From NCBI GenBank assembly GCA_003988855.1, contig QYAI01000052.1, forward strand, positions 62,001 to 126,000: 64,000 nt of DNA. The letters are read 5' to 3'. This stretch comes from Arachnopeziza araneosa (Eukaryota; Ascomycota; Leotiomycetes; Helotiales; Arachnopezizaceae). A program made the position numbers and the translations under genes. Positions 11,320-21,900 of this stretch are shown here, in pieces; positions within the stretch are counted from its first letter, which is position 1, and each line of letters opens with the position of its first letter. The notes beneath the pieces were generated by a model. It was not told where the DNA came from. It did no database searches and saw only the letters and a list, made by a program, of their open reading frames with translations.

Positions 11320-12303
11320 TCATTCCCTCTTTCCTTGGATGAAGAAGTTGCGCATCTGGAAGGAAGGAGCCTCTCCTTGTAACCGAAACAAGAAGTCAAC
11401 ACAGCTAGCTACAAACAACAAGTATTGGCTGGTTATCTTTCTACCAAAAATCAGAGTTCTCTTTAATCTCCCGGTTACAGCCCATTTTCAGAGATAGAGA
11501 AAGTTGCTTGCCTTGTTAGCCATTGAGCATTGCAGGAAGTCAACCTAGAAAGCCAACACCGCACAAGTCGAAAAACTTAATGTTCTACAAGCAAAGGAAC
11601 AGTCTTAACAATTAACCTTAGTCGGATCCTAACACAGACACCACATTCGCCATAATCAAATCCTCATCAGACACCTTCTGGGAGTGATAAACAGACTAAT
11701 TGTCATAATAGATTCTCAAAGTTTATCTCCACCTCGTTACTCGCATGTCGGAGGACAACGACGAAATTTTGTAGGCAACTAAGAATCAAATCACGTTCTG
11801 TTTACTCTGGTCCAATACCCGAGTGCACTCTGCTACCTCGAGATCGGATAAGTGTGAGCTCTGGCATTGAAATCATCTAATCAATGAAATGACATGAATC
11901 GCTGTCCTCTCGCTCTTGTAGGCTATTGACCTTGGATAAGGCTGTGTGAGCTCTGTTTATCCAGCCATCGAACTATCAATTGTAGTCCTCAATGTCTAAT
12001 TTCCTTCCGATGAGGCTTTTCATCTCAAAGAGCAGTCTTGCTATACAAATCCCGAAGTCGAGCTGGTATGCGAGATAAACTCTTCATAATACACAAAAAC
12101 GGAGAAGCTGCACATTGGGTATAAAATTAGACATAGAGTTCGTGTGTTAATTTTTAACATGAACAAGAATTTCCCAGGTATCAAACACTCAATCAAACCA
12201 TCCATTTGTTCCACCCAAACAGTATGATATAGGCCGTAAATCCATCCCATCCATTCCTTCGTTCATTATCATCAGATTATCCATGCTGAAATCATCGCGT
12301 CCT
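11320..12303. other. Gene-free spacer
   Basis: No coding, RNA or repeat feature seen; the last part is likely the 3' untranslated region of the MARVEL-like gene on the minus strand. Confidence 0.4.
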
Positions 12304-12993
12304 TTAGACATAAGCGCTCCTCCTTCCCGAATGGCTGCTTCGATGACTTCTATGGCTACCACTCCTTCTATGTCCGTGACGAGAATAGTGCGTCTCCTTG
12401 ACGTAAGTCTCTTTCCTTGCATCCCTGCTTCCAGAATGGAAGAATGCCAACATAGATGTGATAGCAAAGAAAATGCAATTCATGATGCCGAATGCGAAAC
12501 AGGCTTTCAGCATGCTGCATTGCTTATTGGCACTGAAATGCAATCCATTGATAGTAGCTGACCCAAAAATGCCAAATGGGATCTGGTATGAGGCACCGGA
12601 GGTTATGTGTGTGCAGTTCTGGTGGGCAATGCCGCGGAGTTCATAGACACCTGCGATTAAAGCTCCGATGAAACAGAGGTCGACAAAGGAGACGAATAGG
12701 GCGTTGGAACGGGATCGGTGGTAGGTGAAGAGTGTGAAGATTGTCCAAGCAGAGCCGAGAACGGAGACGATGAAGAGGACGAGGATGTAGGTGGGTGTCA
12801 AGGCGTTTTGGCTGGCGTAGATATGGACAAAGTAGGCGAGCATGCCCATTGTTGGGATCTGTGGAAAAGAAAGTCAGTCTTCATTCTAATCTTCTGGAAG
12901 GATAGAGGGAAGTAGGATCAAAAGGTGAGGGATACGCACCAGAGTGATGATCTCCATGAATCGCCAAAAGGCGAAAAAGATACCGAAGAGCAT
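12304..12993 (-). CDS. MARVEL-like four-helix membrane protein
   Basis: Exons 12993-12940 (18 codons, MLFGIFFAFWRF start) and 12858-12304 join in phase 0 across a GTGCGT..CACAG intron, giving 202 residues. Four hydrophobic segments are visible: across the splice junction (residues about 3-30), then about 42-60, 73-92 and 133-157. A short hydrophilic tail rich in His, Arg and Ser follows. Spacing and order match fungal MARVEL-domain proteins, which sit in the plasma membrane or transport vesicles. Two cysteines in the loop between helices 3 and 4 (HQNC and KQC) could pair. No closer functional assignment is possible. Confidence 0.75.
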
Positions 12994-13771
12994 TTTGAAG
13001 ACTGGGTGCTGCGACAGCGGCCTTTGGTTATGTTGTTATAGAGCGGCGAGGAGGATTCTCTACAGACCGATGCGAAGCGTGCGATGCGCAACTGTGGATG
13101 ATGAAACAGTTGTAGACGAGCTATCGCACACAGAACAACAGAAAAGACCTGCAGTGAGATGAGAGGTCGTCAAGGCTTATATCTGCAATCGATAAGGCTG
13201 CGCCCGATCTTGGTTGACGATTGACAGCAGTGTGTGCTTCTATAGACAGGGATGATTCTTGTTTTGCTGTTGCTGACCGGGTAGAGGAGTCGAGGAGCAG
13301 CAAGCGACCCCACGAGTCAAAATGACGTCGATGAGGGTAGTCTTTGGGATCTTGCGATGGGAGATGTGATTGGGAAGGGGAAAACGATCGTCGAGAGAGG
13401 TGCAGAAGAGCGTGGGAGAGGATAAAAGAGAGATCTCGGTGATTGGATCCGAATGGAAAAGAGAGCAAGCACTTACGATGGGCTGATGGCTGGTGATGCG
13501 CGTTTTATCATGATTTCGCTGCGAATTGAATTGAGGGGGTTGGTGAGACGAGGCTTCAGTGTGCCCATGGGAGGTTGGGCATGGGACAGGGTGACTTTTA
13601 GGCGAGGAGCCAGCGTCACCATGCAGATGCCAGGATGCAGGGCAACCAGCCAACAACTTCTTTACATTTCTGGAAAACCATCCACACATACTAGACAGAC
13701 GTCTATCCATTATCCTGGGTATCTAGATAATCCATTTTGTTTCTATTCATCTCGCATGAATAAATCTATCT
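12994..13771. other. Spacer between the MARVEL-like gene and DPH2
   Basis: Contains the promoter of the MARVEL-like gene and the 3' region of DPH2 (both on the minus strand). Several overlapping open frames on both strands look like chance frames in Ser/Arg/Pro-rich composition. Confidence 0.4.
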
Positions 13772-15463
13772 TCACCTCCTCTCTTCACCCCCACCAGCAA
13801 CATAGCCCCTCGCAATACCACTCCTGCCTTCTTCAATCCTCGTGTCTGCTTCCTCACTGTGAAAGTCACTCCCTAGACCCATCCAAGTCCGCTGACTTCT
13901 CAGATACTCAGCACCTGGGCTAACGGCTCCATTGACCGTCGCCAGCTCGCCCTTAGCCCTTCGCGTAAGGACCTGAGAGGCTGCTATTCCATCTCCCGTT
14001 CCCGTCTCTGGAGTAGAAGTGGTGAACGGTGTGCGCATTGGTCGAGAATTCGAGACGTATCGACCAGTGCGGAGATCGAATTCCGGCGGTTCTGATTCTT
14101 CTTCTGAATCCAGATCTCCGGTTCTCGTTTCCTCCCCACCATTTGCTGTTGTCTCCTCTATCCTCTCTGGCCCCGAAACTTTCCCATCAACTCCTTCCAA
14201 CCCATCATAATCTCCTCTCCACCCTCCATCCCACACTCTTGCAGCATCTCCCTTGAACAGCACCTCCAACTCCCACGGTGTAATCATTCCTTTCCAATAG
14301 CCTCCCCTTCCCTCTCCCTTCATATCTACTAACCCGCTCTCCCAACATCCCACAACTACCCATCCCCCTATCTCCGCAAAATTCGCTATCTTCTCCGGAT
14401 TCAACTTCCCCACCACAAAAGTATAGTATTTCTTCCCCCTTGCGCGAATCATATCTTGAATATTCTTTAGTGCCGGGAGGAAAGACGACACAGAGAGGGT
14501 GTTGATGAGAATGCCAAAGACACCGCAAGTCGACAGTGAAGTGAGAACAGCGTATCGTCTGCGAAGAGGGAGTGAGGTTTCGGCTCTAGTTGCAGTATTG
14601 CTATCAGGAGAAAATATATACATCTCCTTCACTCTCGAATGTAACGTGAGAAGAAGTGCTGGTGGTGGGTTAGCGACATGGAAAAGCGCATATTCCTTTA
14701 AATCCACACTATCTGGTACTTTGCGATTTGGTATTGAACTGCTAGGATCATGAACCAGTTCCGGCGCAATCAAATCCATATATCCTTTCTCGCGGAGTTG
14801 ATCAACAAGTAGAGAAATAGGCTCATGAGCCGTCACATCCGCCATCAGCACCACTCTCTCCTCTTTCCCCGGAAATATCCTTTCGAATTCGCTCAACACA
14901 ATAGCAGGATCAATTTCTTGCTTCGTAAACACGTAGATCACTGGTAATCTCGCTGTAGGGCTCAGACACGCGCGTCCGTAGTGCACAACCACATCGGCGT
15001 CGACATGCTCTGCTGCTATCTCGTCCACGCAGCAGGAACCGTAAGAGGTGTCTGCCAGTATATAAAGCCGAACTCTCGGGTTTCTCGCTGTCAAAGTTGT
15101 GCCGTTCGTATTCGATACCGCCAATGCTGCAATATCCGTCTCTAAACTCTCTCCCTCTTCCTTCACCAGTTTCTTTGCTCTCTCCGCCGACTTCTCCTCA
15201 ACTTCCAAACGGCCCAATTGTTTTTCTAGCGCCTCGTAGACTCCAACACCCTCGCCCACCATCCCATCTGGAAACTGCAGCGCTACTCTCCTCCATCCTC
15301 CTTGGACGATCTCCCTCGCTGTCCGCTCCACCTCATATATTTCCCATATTTCCTGCTCAGTCTTTTTCCTTCTTTGGGAAGCTGTTAGAGAAACAGGAGT
15401 TGGGTCTTCGAAGAGGTGGGTATCAGGTGTTGAGAGGACAGGTGCTTGGGATAAAGTGGTCAT
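13772..15463 (-). CDS. DPH2: 2-(3-amino-3-carboxypropyl)histidine synthase subunit 2 (diphthamide biosynthesis)
   Basis: A single exon of 563 residues. Dph2 partners Dph1 in the radical iron-sulfur enzyme that starts diphthamide formation on elongation factor 2. Family blocks in order: VALQFPDGM; the cysteine-bearing LADTSYGSCCVDE followed by ADVVVHYGRACLSP; STCGVFGIL; and VVGCWESGL. These cysteines include the expected cluster ligands. The C-terminal part is acidic and then variable (RTGRYVSNSRPM, RRAKGELATVNGAVSPGAEYLRSQRTWMGL), as in fungal Dph2. I chose the ATG at 15463 (MTTLSQAPVL); the frame continues 49 codons upstream to another ATG at 15610, but that stretch is unlike the family and is probably leader. 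Confidence 0.93.
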   Translation of the reverse strand: MTTLSQAPVLSTPDTHLFEDPTPVSLTASQRRKKTEQEIWEIYEVERTAREIVQGGWRRVALQFPDGMVGEGVGVYEALEKQLGRLEVEEKSAERAKKLVKEEGESLETDIAALAVSNTNGTTLTARNPRVRLYILADTSYGSCCVDEIAAEHVDADVVVHYGRACLSPTARLPVIYVFTKQEIDPAIVLSEFERIFPGKEERVVLMADVTAHEPISLLVDQLREKGYMDLIAPELVHDPSSSIPNRKVPDSVDLKEYALFHVANPPPALLLTLHSRVKEMYIFSPDSNTATRAETSLPLRRRYAVLTSLSTCGVFGILINTLSVSSFLPALKNIQDMIRARGKKYYTFVVGKLNPEKIANFAEIGGWVVVGCWESGLVDMKGEGRGGYWKGMITPWELEVLFKGDAARVWDGGWRGDYDGLEGVDGKVSGPERIEETTANGGEETRTGDLDSEEESEPPEFDLRTGRYVSNSRPMRTPFTTSTPETGTGDGIAASQVLTRRAKGELATVNGAVSPGAEYLRSQRTWMGLGSDFHSEEADTRIEEGRSGIARGYVAGGGEERR

Positions 15464-16292
15464 GTTTTGTGTTTGGAGTGGTGGGGTAAGTGGAAGAAAA
15501 GTTTGGAGGGGCAAGGTTGCAGCTGGCAGAATCTTCTTTTGGAAATGGCAGCTCACCGCACCCCAGCACGAGCGAAAGCCAATGGAAACAAGTTGATTAT
15601 TCTTTTTCATTAATCTATCAGTCTGTCTTTTGTCGTAACACGAGGATTCTATTGTATGTGCAAGGAAACGCTCCTATAGCAAACCCTCCTTATGAGAAGG
15701 TCGCCACGCACAACAAGAATCTTCCCACCCATATCATAGGTCTCAGCCAAGAGTTCGAAAACTCCTTCGTCCACCGTCATCAATGTACAATAGAAAGTAG
15801 CCTCCCTTTTCATTCTTCTCATTCTTCTCATTCGTAAGCCATCCATCTTCCTTCGACGCCCTTCGAGAACCATACCATGAATATCTACATGCAAAGCAAA
15901 TAAACGCAATGAGAAAATGTAATCCAGACAAGCCTGCTCGCTATGGGGAATGTAATAACAGAATTGTAGATTCTGAGAAGGTTCCGTGAATCTAATTCGT
16001 ATCCATCCATGTGAAGGATGTTGAGAAAGAAGCAGAACCTTCTTAGTAATATCAAAATTGCAGGAGCTTTTGGGTATCAAATCAAACAAAATATGTGTTT
16101 TGTCGTCCAGCCAATCCTGCTACAAACTAGTCGATCTAACGCAGAAGATTCTGCACCAGAATAAGAGACCAATTGATAAAGCAGAACAAAGACTATCGGA
16201 CAGCCGTACCAGAAATCTGTCAAACTGACACAGAAGATGCCGCATCAGGATGAGACTGAGAAATTGATACTCAAAGAACCTTGAGACAAGGT
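15464..16292. other. Spacer upstream of DPH2 and downstream of the DUF8004-like gene
   Basis: No gene. Holds three copies of a CATTCTTCT nonamer near 15811-15834 and, at its left-to-right end, an imperfect direct duplication (16141-16178 and 16231-16268) described separately. Confidence 0.4.
16141..16268. repeat. Imperfect direct repeat of about 38 bases, offset about 90
   Basis: The segment at 16141-16178 (CAGAAGATTCTGCACCAG, then AATTGAT) recurs with changes at 16231-16268 (CAGAAGATGCCGCATCAG, then AATTGAT). It lies just past the stop of the minus-strand gene ending at 16293, so probably in its 3' untranslated region. Confidence 0.5.
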
Positions 16293-18905
16293 TTACATGC
16301 GTCTCCTAGTCCAATCGTCACGCTCAGGCCAGTCGTCAAAATCCTTGATCTCATGAAGTCCCAATTGAGAATTTGCCATCATCGGTTGAGGGGGTTGGTT
16401 AGACCGATTACGGCTGCTCTCACGCTTTCGTGACCGGCTGGGCTCGCGACTCGTTGCCTTTGGGCTCTTCTCCTCATATCGGTAGCGACCCTGCTCATAA
16501 TTGTGCCAATCATCCACCTTCTCAATTCCCGGTGCATAGCCAGTGTAGCTCGCGCCATCATATCCCCCTGGGGCATTGCGGTTGCTTCGCTTTGACTTGA
16601 CACTGATATTGGTCAGAGTGGGAGAACGCAAAGAGGAACCCGCATCGCTTGAAGCAACAGATGGAGCCCCTGAACGGCCAGAGTTTCCGCGCTCGGAGAG
16701 AGTTGAGAGGCCAGTCAGCAAGGTTTGTGGCCGATTTGAGATAGTCATCGGCTGGTTGGATTGCCAAGTTGTACGGACAGTCCAGCAGTGACTCAAGGTG
16801 TGCGCAGCTTCGGGGAAGCTATGATTGTTAACTCTCCAAGGTGGCATATTAGGAGCCAACTTGGGATTAAGATAATAGTCAACATCCGGGTATTTCAAAT
16901 CTGGCGTATCAACAGTGATGGAAGCCAAAGTTTGAAGAACGCAGTACACAAGTACCCATCTGCCACGTCGAGCATTGTGAGGATCGTGAAGGGCTAACTG
17001 GTCGCTCTTTTCAAATCGACGAAAAGCTTCAACAAGAGGGTTGGTGACAAACGCAGTTCCGAATCGAAAAATATTAGTGGCATTGGTGTATTCCAATGCA
17101 GCCTTTTTCTCAGCCATCTTTTCCAACTTTTCGTCGACTTGCTTGGCACCCTTCTTGTTAGCTTTGGTGGGGTTCTCTCTTGGACTGAAATCGCTCCAAG
17201 TCTCTGGAGGGGTCAAGGGGTAGGGGCAGGGGATATGAGGATATCTCCGCGCATTATCAAACGCCACGATTAGATCTGTGAATTGAAATTCCTCAGTGTC
17301 AGCTTCAAATCTGTAGCCTGGATGCACAATGTGCCATTTTCGGCCAGATCGTTCCTCGGAACTGTCCCATATCACCTCACGATTGACCAAGTAGTCATAC
17401 AATGCAGCAAAATCGTGAGCCAGTTCCCGTGCAACGATTCTTGTCAGCCATTGGTCCTGTTGGTTTTTGGTTGAAGGGGGCCAAGATCCGTAACGAGATG
17501 CATAGTGTTCGACAAAGAGCTTACTTAGGCGGTTGAAAGAGCCACGTCCAACAGAGTCGGGATGTGCAATATTCCTAAGACCATGAGCGGACCAGACGTG
17601 GTCAAACTCAAAATTACCCAATGCCATCTCGGAATCGTGCACTTTGACTTCAATGTCGAGGCTGCATTGCGCCATCATAGCAGCAGTGATAGGGCTAATA
17701 TGCCGGAAATCGTCCGGGGAGGATTCAATTTGTGCAAACATGCCACACGCATGGATGTATGCTTCTCTCCAGCCTTCAACATTTAGAACAAGCGGAAGCT
17801 CATAAAAGCCCAATAGAGCTGCTGCGGCAGCTGGATTGTATCTAACATCGTCGAGGCCCTTGTTGTTAAGGTAATCAACAATCATCTGACCAGGATCAGA
17901 TTCTTCGGGCATCCAAAGCTTCAAACGCTGATGTAGATCATTCAAAGCTTGGAACATGTTGCTTCCGCAAAGAGACGCGCCAAAAATCAGAGCAAAGACA
18001 TTTCTAGTGGTAACTTGATATAACCAGGATGCCTCATCGCTAAGACCAGGTGGGGCTGGCATATAGACTTTGTAGGAGGTATGGCCGTCAACAGCATAGC
18101 TTCGATCAGATGTAGGTGGGGAAGGATGGCGATGGCGACCTGGAGGGACAGGAAAGGGGGTTCTGAAGTCAGGCGAGTTTGCTGGAGATGGAGGCATGCC
18201 ATGGAAGTGATCAGTCTCATCGATTAAGCCTTGACGCAAGATGGCTTGCAGATGTCTGGAGCCAGTTGCTTCGATGATGTGTGAAGGAAGGATCATGGAC
18301 GGTGGCTTGTTGTCAGATTGGTGAGAAAGGAAGATCTGGGTATCCGCCTGAGGTTCGTAAAGTTCAGGATCCTTTTGCAACTTCGACCAAGCTACTGGAG
18401 GTCGCCCATTTCCCATCCAACGCTTGAAATTTGGTGCTTGCGGGACAGCTGGGAATCTTCCGGGAGGAGGACTGCGGATGTAATCTGAGTCTGTGCCCTG
18501 CTGTCGTTGTGATCGGATAGCGAGAGAAGTTTGGAGAGAATATTCGCCTGCGTCAAGTTCATGGGATTCAGGGCGCAAGTTCTGTGCGCTTTCAGATCGT
18601 TCCGAGTCCTTCTTCTTCTTGCCAAACACGTTGCCGAGTCCTTTTCTGACCCCTTCGCTTCTCTTATCCATTAACGCTCGGAAAGTAGATTTCTCGATAC
18701 CAGAGACATCAAGAACTGGGACATGGGGCTTTCGAACCCGCTGATAAGCAAGATCGTCATTGCCACCGGATGAGTTTGTCCTAATAGTAGATATCTCGCT
18801 GTGAGGTTGACTATTGACGAGCTCGCTTTGGTAAGCTGCTTGTTGACGAGCTAGGTCCTTCTCCTTGGTCTTCTCCTTGCGCACATAGGCGCTTCTGCCC
18901 GACAT
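16293..18905 (-). CDS. Large fungal-specific protein, DUF8004-like
   Basis: One uninterrupted exon of 870 residues from MSGRSAYVRKEK (ATG at 18905; six further codons upstream lead to another ATG). The first 150 residues are charged and low-complexity; a block PNFKRWMGNGRPPVAWSKL starts the conserved-looking region, which runs through WLYQVTTRNVFALIFGASLCG, NPAAAAALLGFYELPLVLN and GRWVLVYCVLQTLASI. The last 170 residues are Ser/Arg-rich and disordered. From memory this matches an ascomycete family annotated as DUF8004 without known function; this has not been checked against a database. Its upstream side faces 4.7 kb with no convincing gene, which suggests a long promoter or leader. Confidence 0.8.
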   Translation of the reverse strand: MSGRSAYVRKEKTKEKDLARQQAAYQSELVNSQPHSEISTIRTNSSGGNDDLAYQRVRKPHVPVLDVSGIEKSTFRALMDKRSEGVRKGLGNVFGKKKKDSERSESAQNLRPESHELDAGEYSLQTSLAIRSQRQQGTDSDYIRSPPPGRFPAVPQAPNFKRWMGNGRPPVAWSKLQKDPELYEPQADTQIFLSHQSDNKPPSMILPSHIIEATGSRHLQAILRQGLIDETDHFHGMPPSPANSPDFRTPFPVPPGRHRHPSPPTSDRSYAVDGHTSYKVYMPAPPGLSDEASWLYQVTTRNVFALIFGASLCGSNMFQALNDLHQRLKLWMPEESDPGQMIVDYLNNKGLDDVRYNPAAAAALLGFYELPLVLNVEGWREAYIHACGMFAQIESSPDDFRHISPITAAMMAQCSLDIEVKVHDSEMALGNFEFDHVWSAHGLRNIAHPDSVGRGSFNRLSKLFVEHYASRYGSWPPSTKNQQDQWLTRIVARELAHDFAALYDYLVNREVIWDSSEERSGRKWHIVHPGYRFEADTEEFQFTDLIVAFDNARRYPHIPCPYPLTPPETWSDFSPRENPTKANKKGAKQVDEKLEKMAEKKAALEYTNATNIFRFGTAFVTNPLVEAFRRFEKSDQLALHDPHNARRGRWVLVYCVLQTLASITVDTPDLKYPDVDYYLNPKLAPNMPPWRVNNHSFPEAAHTLSHCWTVRTTWQSNQPMTISNRPQTLLTGLSTLSERGNSGRSGAPSVASSDAGSSLRSPTLTNISVKSKRSNRNAPGGYDGASYTGYAPGIEKVDDWHNYEQGRYRYEEKSPKATSREPSRSRKRESSRNRSNQPPQPMMANSQLGLHEIKDFDDWPERDDWTRRRM

Positions 18906-21900
18906 CTTGGACGAATAGATCAAGCAATCCTAGCTCGGATTAACTAAGATCGGGATCTGTGACTGTCTTTGTTGTGATTGTCTATGATGGGAGAGCGACG
19001 GTGTTAGCACAGCTAAACTCGTATGCAACAGTGCGCTTGAAAATATTGATCGCAGGACGCGCACTGATCGCCAACAAGCAAAGAGCTCAGACAACCCAGT
19101 GCAGATGTTGAAAGGGTCAAAGTGTGTAGATCGTCGCGTTGTGTTGTTGAGAGGACGGGGGAGGATGTTGGTAGCAGGCGAGGCGGAATGATATATTGAT
19201 ACCGATATCGATTCGCAAGGCTGTTGTCCCACGCTTCGCCACTTTTTGTACCTAAAATATTCAGCACAAATCCTTCTGTGAGATTGTTGCACCTCGAGTC
19301 CTCAAATAGTAGCATACGTACAAGAAAAATCAAAGTTGATGAGTACAGTCTGTGGTCATGCCATATAGAGTGCAAAGGAGAACAGCGCGCCGAGCAAATA
19401 TATTGAAGGAAGGGTTATGAAGGAGGGTGGGGTTTGTGCAGAATGAAAGACAGGAGTGGATGAGGTTTCTTTTTCACAGGAAGGTCATGGTTTTGATTCC
19501 CGCCTTTCGGAATCCAGAGATTCCTCGTCCATGGGGAAATGCAAGTGCTTTCGACATGGCTATATAGGTGGGTGGAGGTAAGGGCAAGTTGAGTCGACAG
19601 GAGAGGTTCATGTTCCTAGTGGCAGGCCACCAGTCAGCACCATCAAGCCTTGCATGGCGGGGCTGGCCAGAGACGGCTTGGGCAGATACTGAATCGGATT
19701 GGTGGCAGACGATTCTGCATTCTTGGATGAGCAAGATCTCGCCAGCATGAAAGAAGGAGACAGATATGTGCGCGTTTGGTGGATCTCCAGTCTCGTCTGG
19801 GAGGATAGAGCTGTGATTCTCAACTGAGAGGCTCTTCCGAGCTCCAGGACCAAGATTCGTCTGATGAAGCGTGAGATTCGGATTTGGGGGATGTTTCTCC
19901 CACGCCGAGCGAGACAATTTGGCGGGAAGAGGCGTTGAAAGGCTAGTAGGGGATGGCCCTGGCCCAAGGGTGGGTTCTCATGCTGCAGCGCTCCATGCAC
20001 GGGAAGGGGTCGCCTTCAGGGCTACGAGATAAGGAAGCGTTGTCGGTGGACTGGTGCAGATATAGGGTGAGAATGGTCCTGTGTGAGAATCCTTTGTGTC
20101 TCTGGTATCTCGGCTCCTTTTCTCATCGTTGCTAGTCGCACGACGCCATCTTGGTGTAGAGCCAGCCAGTGCTGATGGTCAACGAGCGTCCCAGCCCTGA
20201 ATCGCGGCACCAGAGTCACTTGGAGCTTCTGGAGAATTTCGCAGACCGAACGCCGTCGTCGTCGTCGTCGTCGTTGTCTCTGGTTGCCTCATCCCACGTG
20301 TCTCAGCAGCAGTCTCTTGTTCCTTTCTCGTTCTCCACATGAATGGGCTGAGGGCAGCAAAGGTTAGGGCGAGCAGACCACGCCTCAAGCTCTTCTATCC
20401 GGAGAGTGTGATTGAACGGGTTTCAAGCGGCGTCGGGTCAAACGGTTCAGGGCAGAGACCGCTGACTTAGCGTATCGGCCATTGTATGGGAAGGCTGGCT
20501 GCTTCTTGCTCGAGGCCTAACTCCACAACTTCGTTTTTTTTTGGGTGGTGCTGGATAGAGAAGCTCTCCACGCAAATACCTTTCGTTGGAACCCCGGCAG
20601 CAACTTCCTGCTGTGACCAACTTCTCACGCCAGCAGCTTCCCTTCACACAAAATTTCGCTTATACTTCTTCCACTCCACCTGCACTGTGATGATGGTATG
20701 CAAGGTCCTAGCTCCTTGTGGACTTGCTGCCGTGATTGAGAAATTCGGAAGGGGAATTTGGGTGGGATGTTTCTACGCAAGGATCTTTATCCCAATTGGA
20801 ATTGGTCTGCTCTTTCCCGCGTCCGGTGCATGACATCGCTTGCGGATGAAATCAGCAAGTGCAGAACCGACCGCTTGGGATCTAAAATGCGGAAGAAGGT
20901 TGATTTTCATTCGCCTGCTCCTTTCCTCTCTGGCACAAGAACATCTCCTAACCGCACTTAGGGTATCAAAGACCACTAATTGAATTAGATCTCTGACTCG
21001 AGAGTGAGAAGACAGACTTGAGACCACTGCAGTAGGACATTTGGAGACCAAGCCTAAATGCTGACATGACTAGTCCTGTTCCTGTGGACCCTAGGAGAAT
21101 TTATTTGCTCGTCAACGTCAACTCCAGTGCGCAATCCAGAAGTGCATCATTTCTTTGACAAGCTTATCAACCTCCCGTTATCGAGCTAACGGTGGCTTGG
21201 CCTTCCGTCCCTCCTGTAAGGAGTATCTGCAGGAGTGAAAGTGCGAAATTAAGCATTATTGCTCATCTCGATCCTCCAGGCCTGTCAATCTCTTCCTAAG
21301 ACATTCGATAATTGAAGATATTTATTAGGATGCTAGCAACTCTGGACTTGTAAACAAGCTCATCACCCGCCTTTGGGGTTGTAGATCCTGATCCTCTACA
21401 CGTATCTAGCCCTGCCAAGCATAACGGCTTCGGAAGAAGAAATGTTGTGCGCAGGACGGGATTAGCACATCTGCATACATCTGTGAGCATTCTTCACCAC
21501 CTCCGAGGACGTGATTTATGGATCCGAAGCTAGGTTTCATAAGTCTAGACCAGTTCGCTTCTTTAACAAAGCTTCTCTACTGCAGACTATCCTGAACCTG
21601 CATTCAAATGTCTAGCACGTGATCCACAATTTTCACACGCCCATGCTAAATTAACATCTTTCTTTCTTCTCTGCCGTTTTACCTTGTCTATATTGTCCCA
21701 ATTAGATTCAATAGTTACATTGAATCTTCCAGGGGATCCATCATCGACTATTGATAGTATTTCGTGAGTGGGCAATGACACGGAGCCTTCTTGGTTCAGC
21801 TACCTGCTCTTCGCATCCAAATACATTACTCGTATTAGATCCTCGGTACTAAATCTAATAGCCGATCGGTTAAACAGCCTAAATGTTCCTAGGTGTTCTT

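Noticed and set aside
13121..13923. Overlapping frames of 115-156 codons on both strands between the MARVEL-like gene and DPH2
   Set aside because: They are mutual shadows in Ser/Pro/Arg-rich DNA; no family or splice support.
15464..15610. 49-codon N-terminal extension of DPH2 to an upstream ATG
   Set aside because: Sequence is unlike the Dph2 family start; the internal MTTLSQAPV start fits better.
21587..21781. 64-codon minus-strand frame with a CENCGSR motif
   Set aside because: Too short, starts with a non-ATG codon, and no second half of a zinc finger or adjoining exon could be found.
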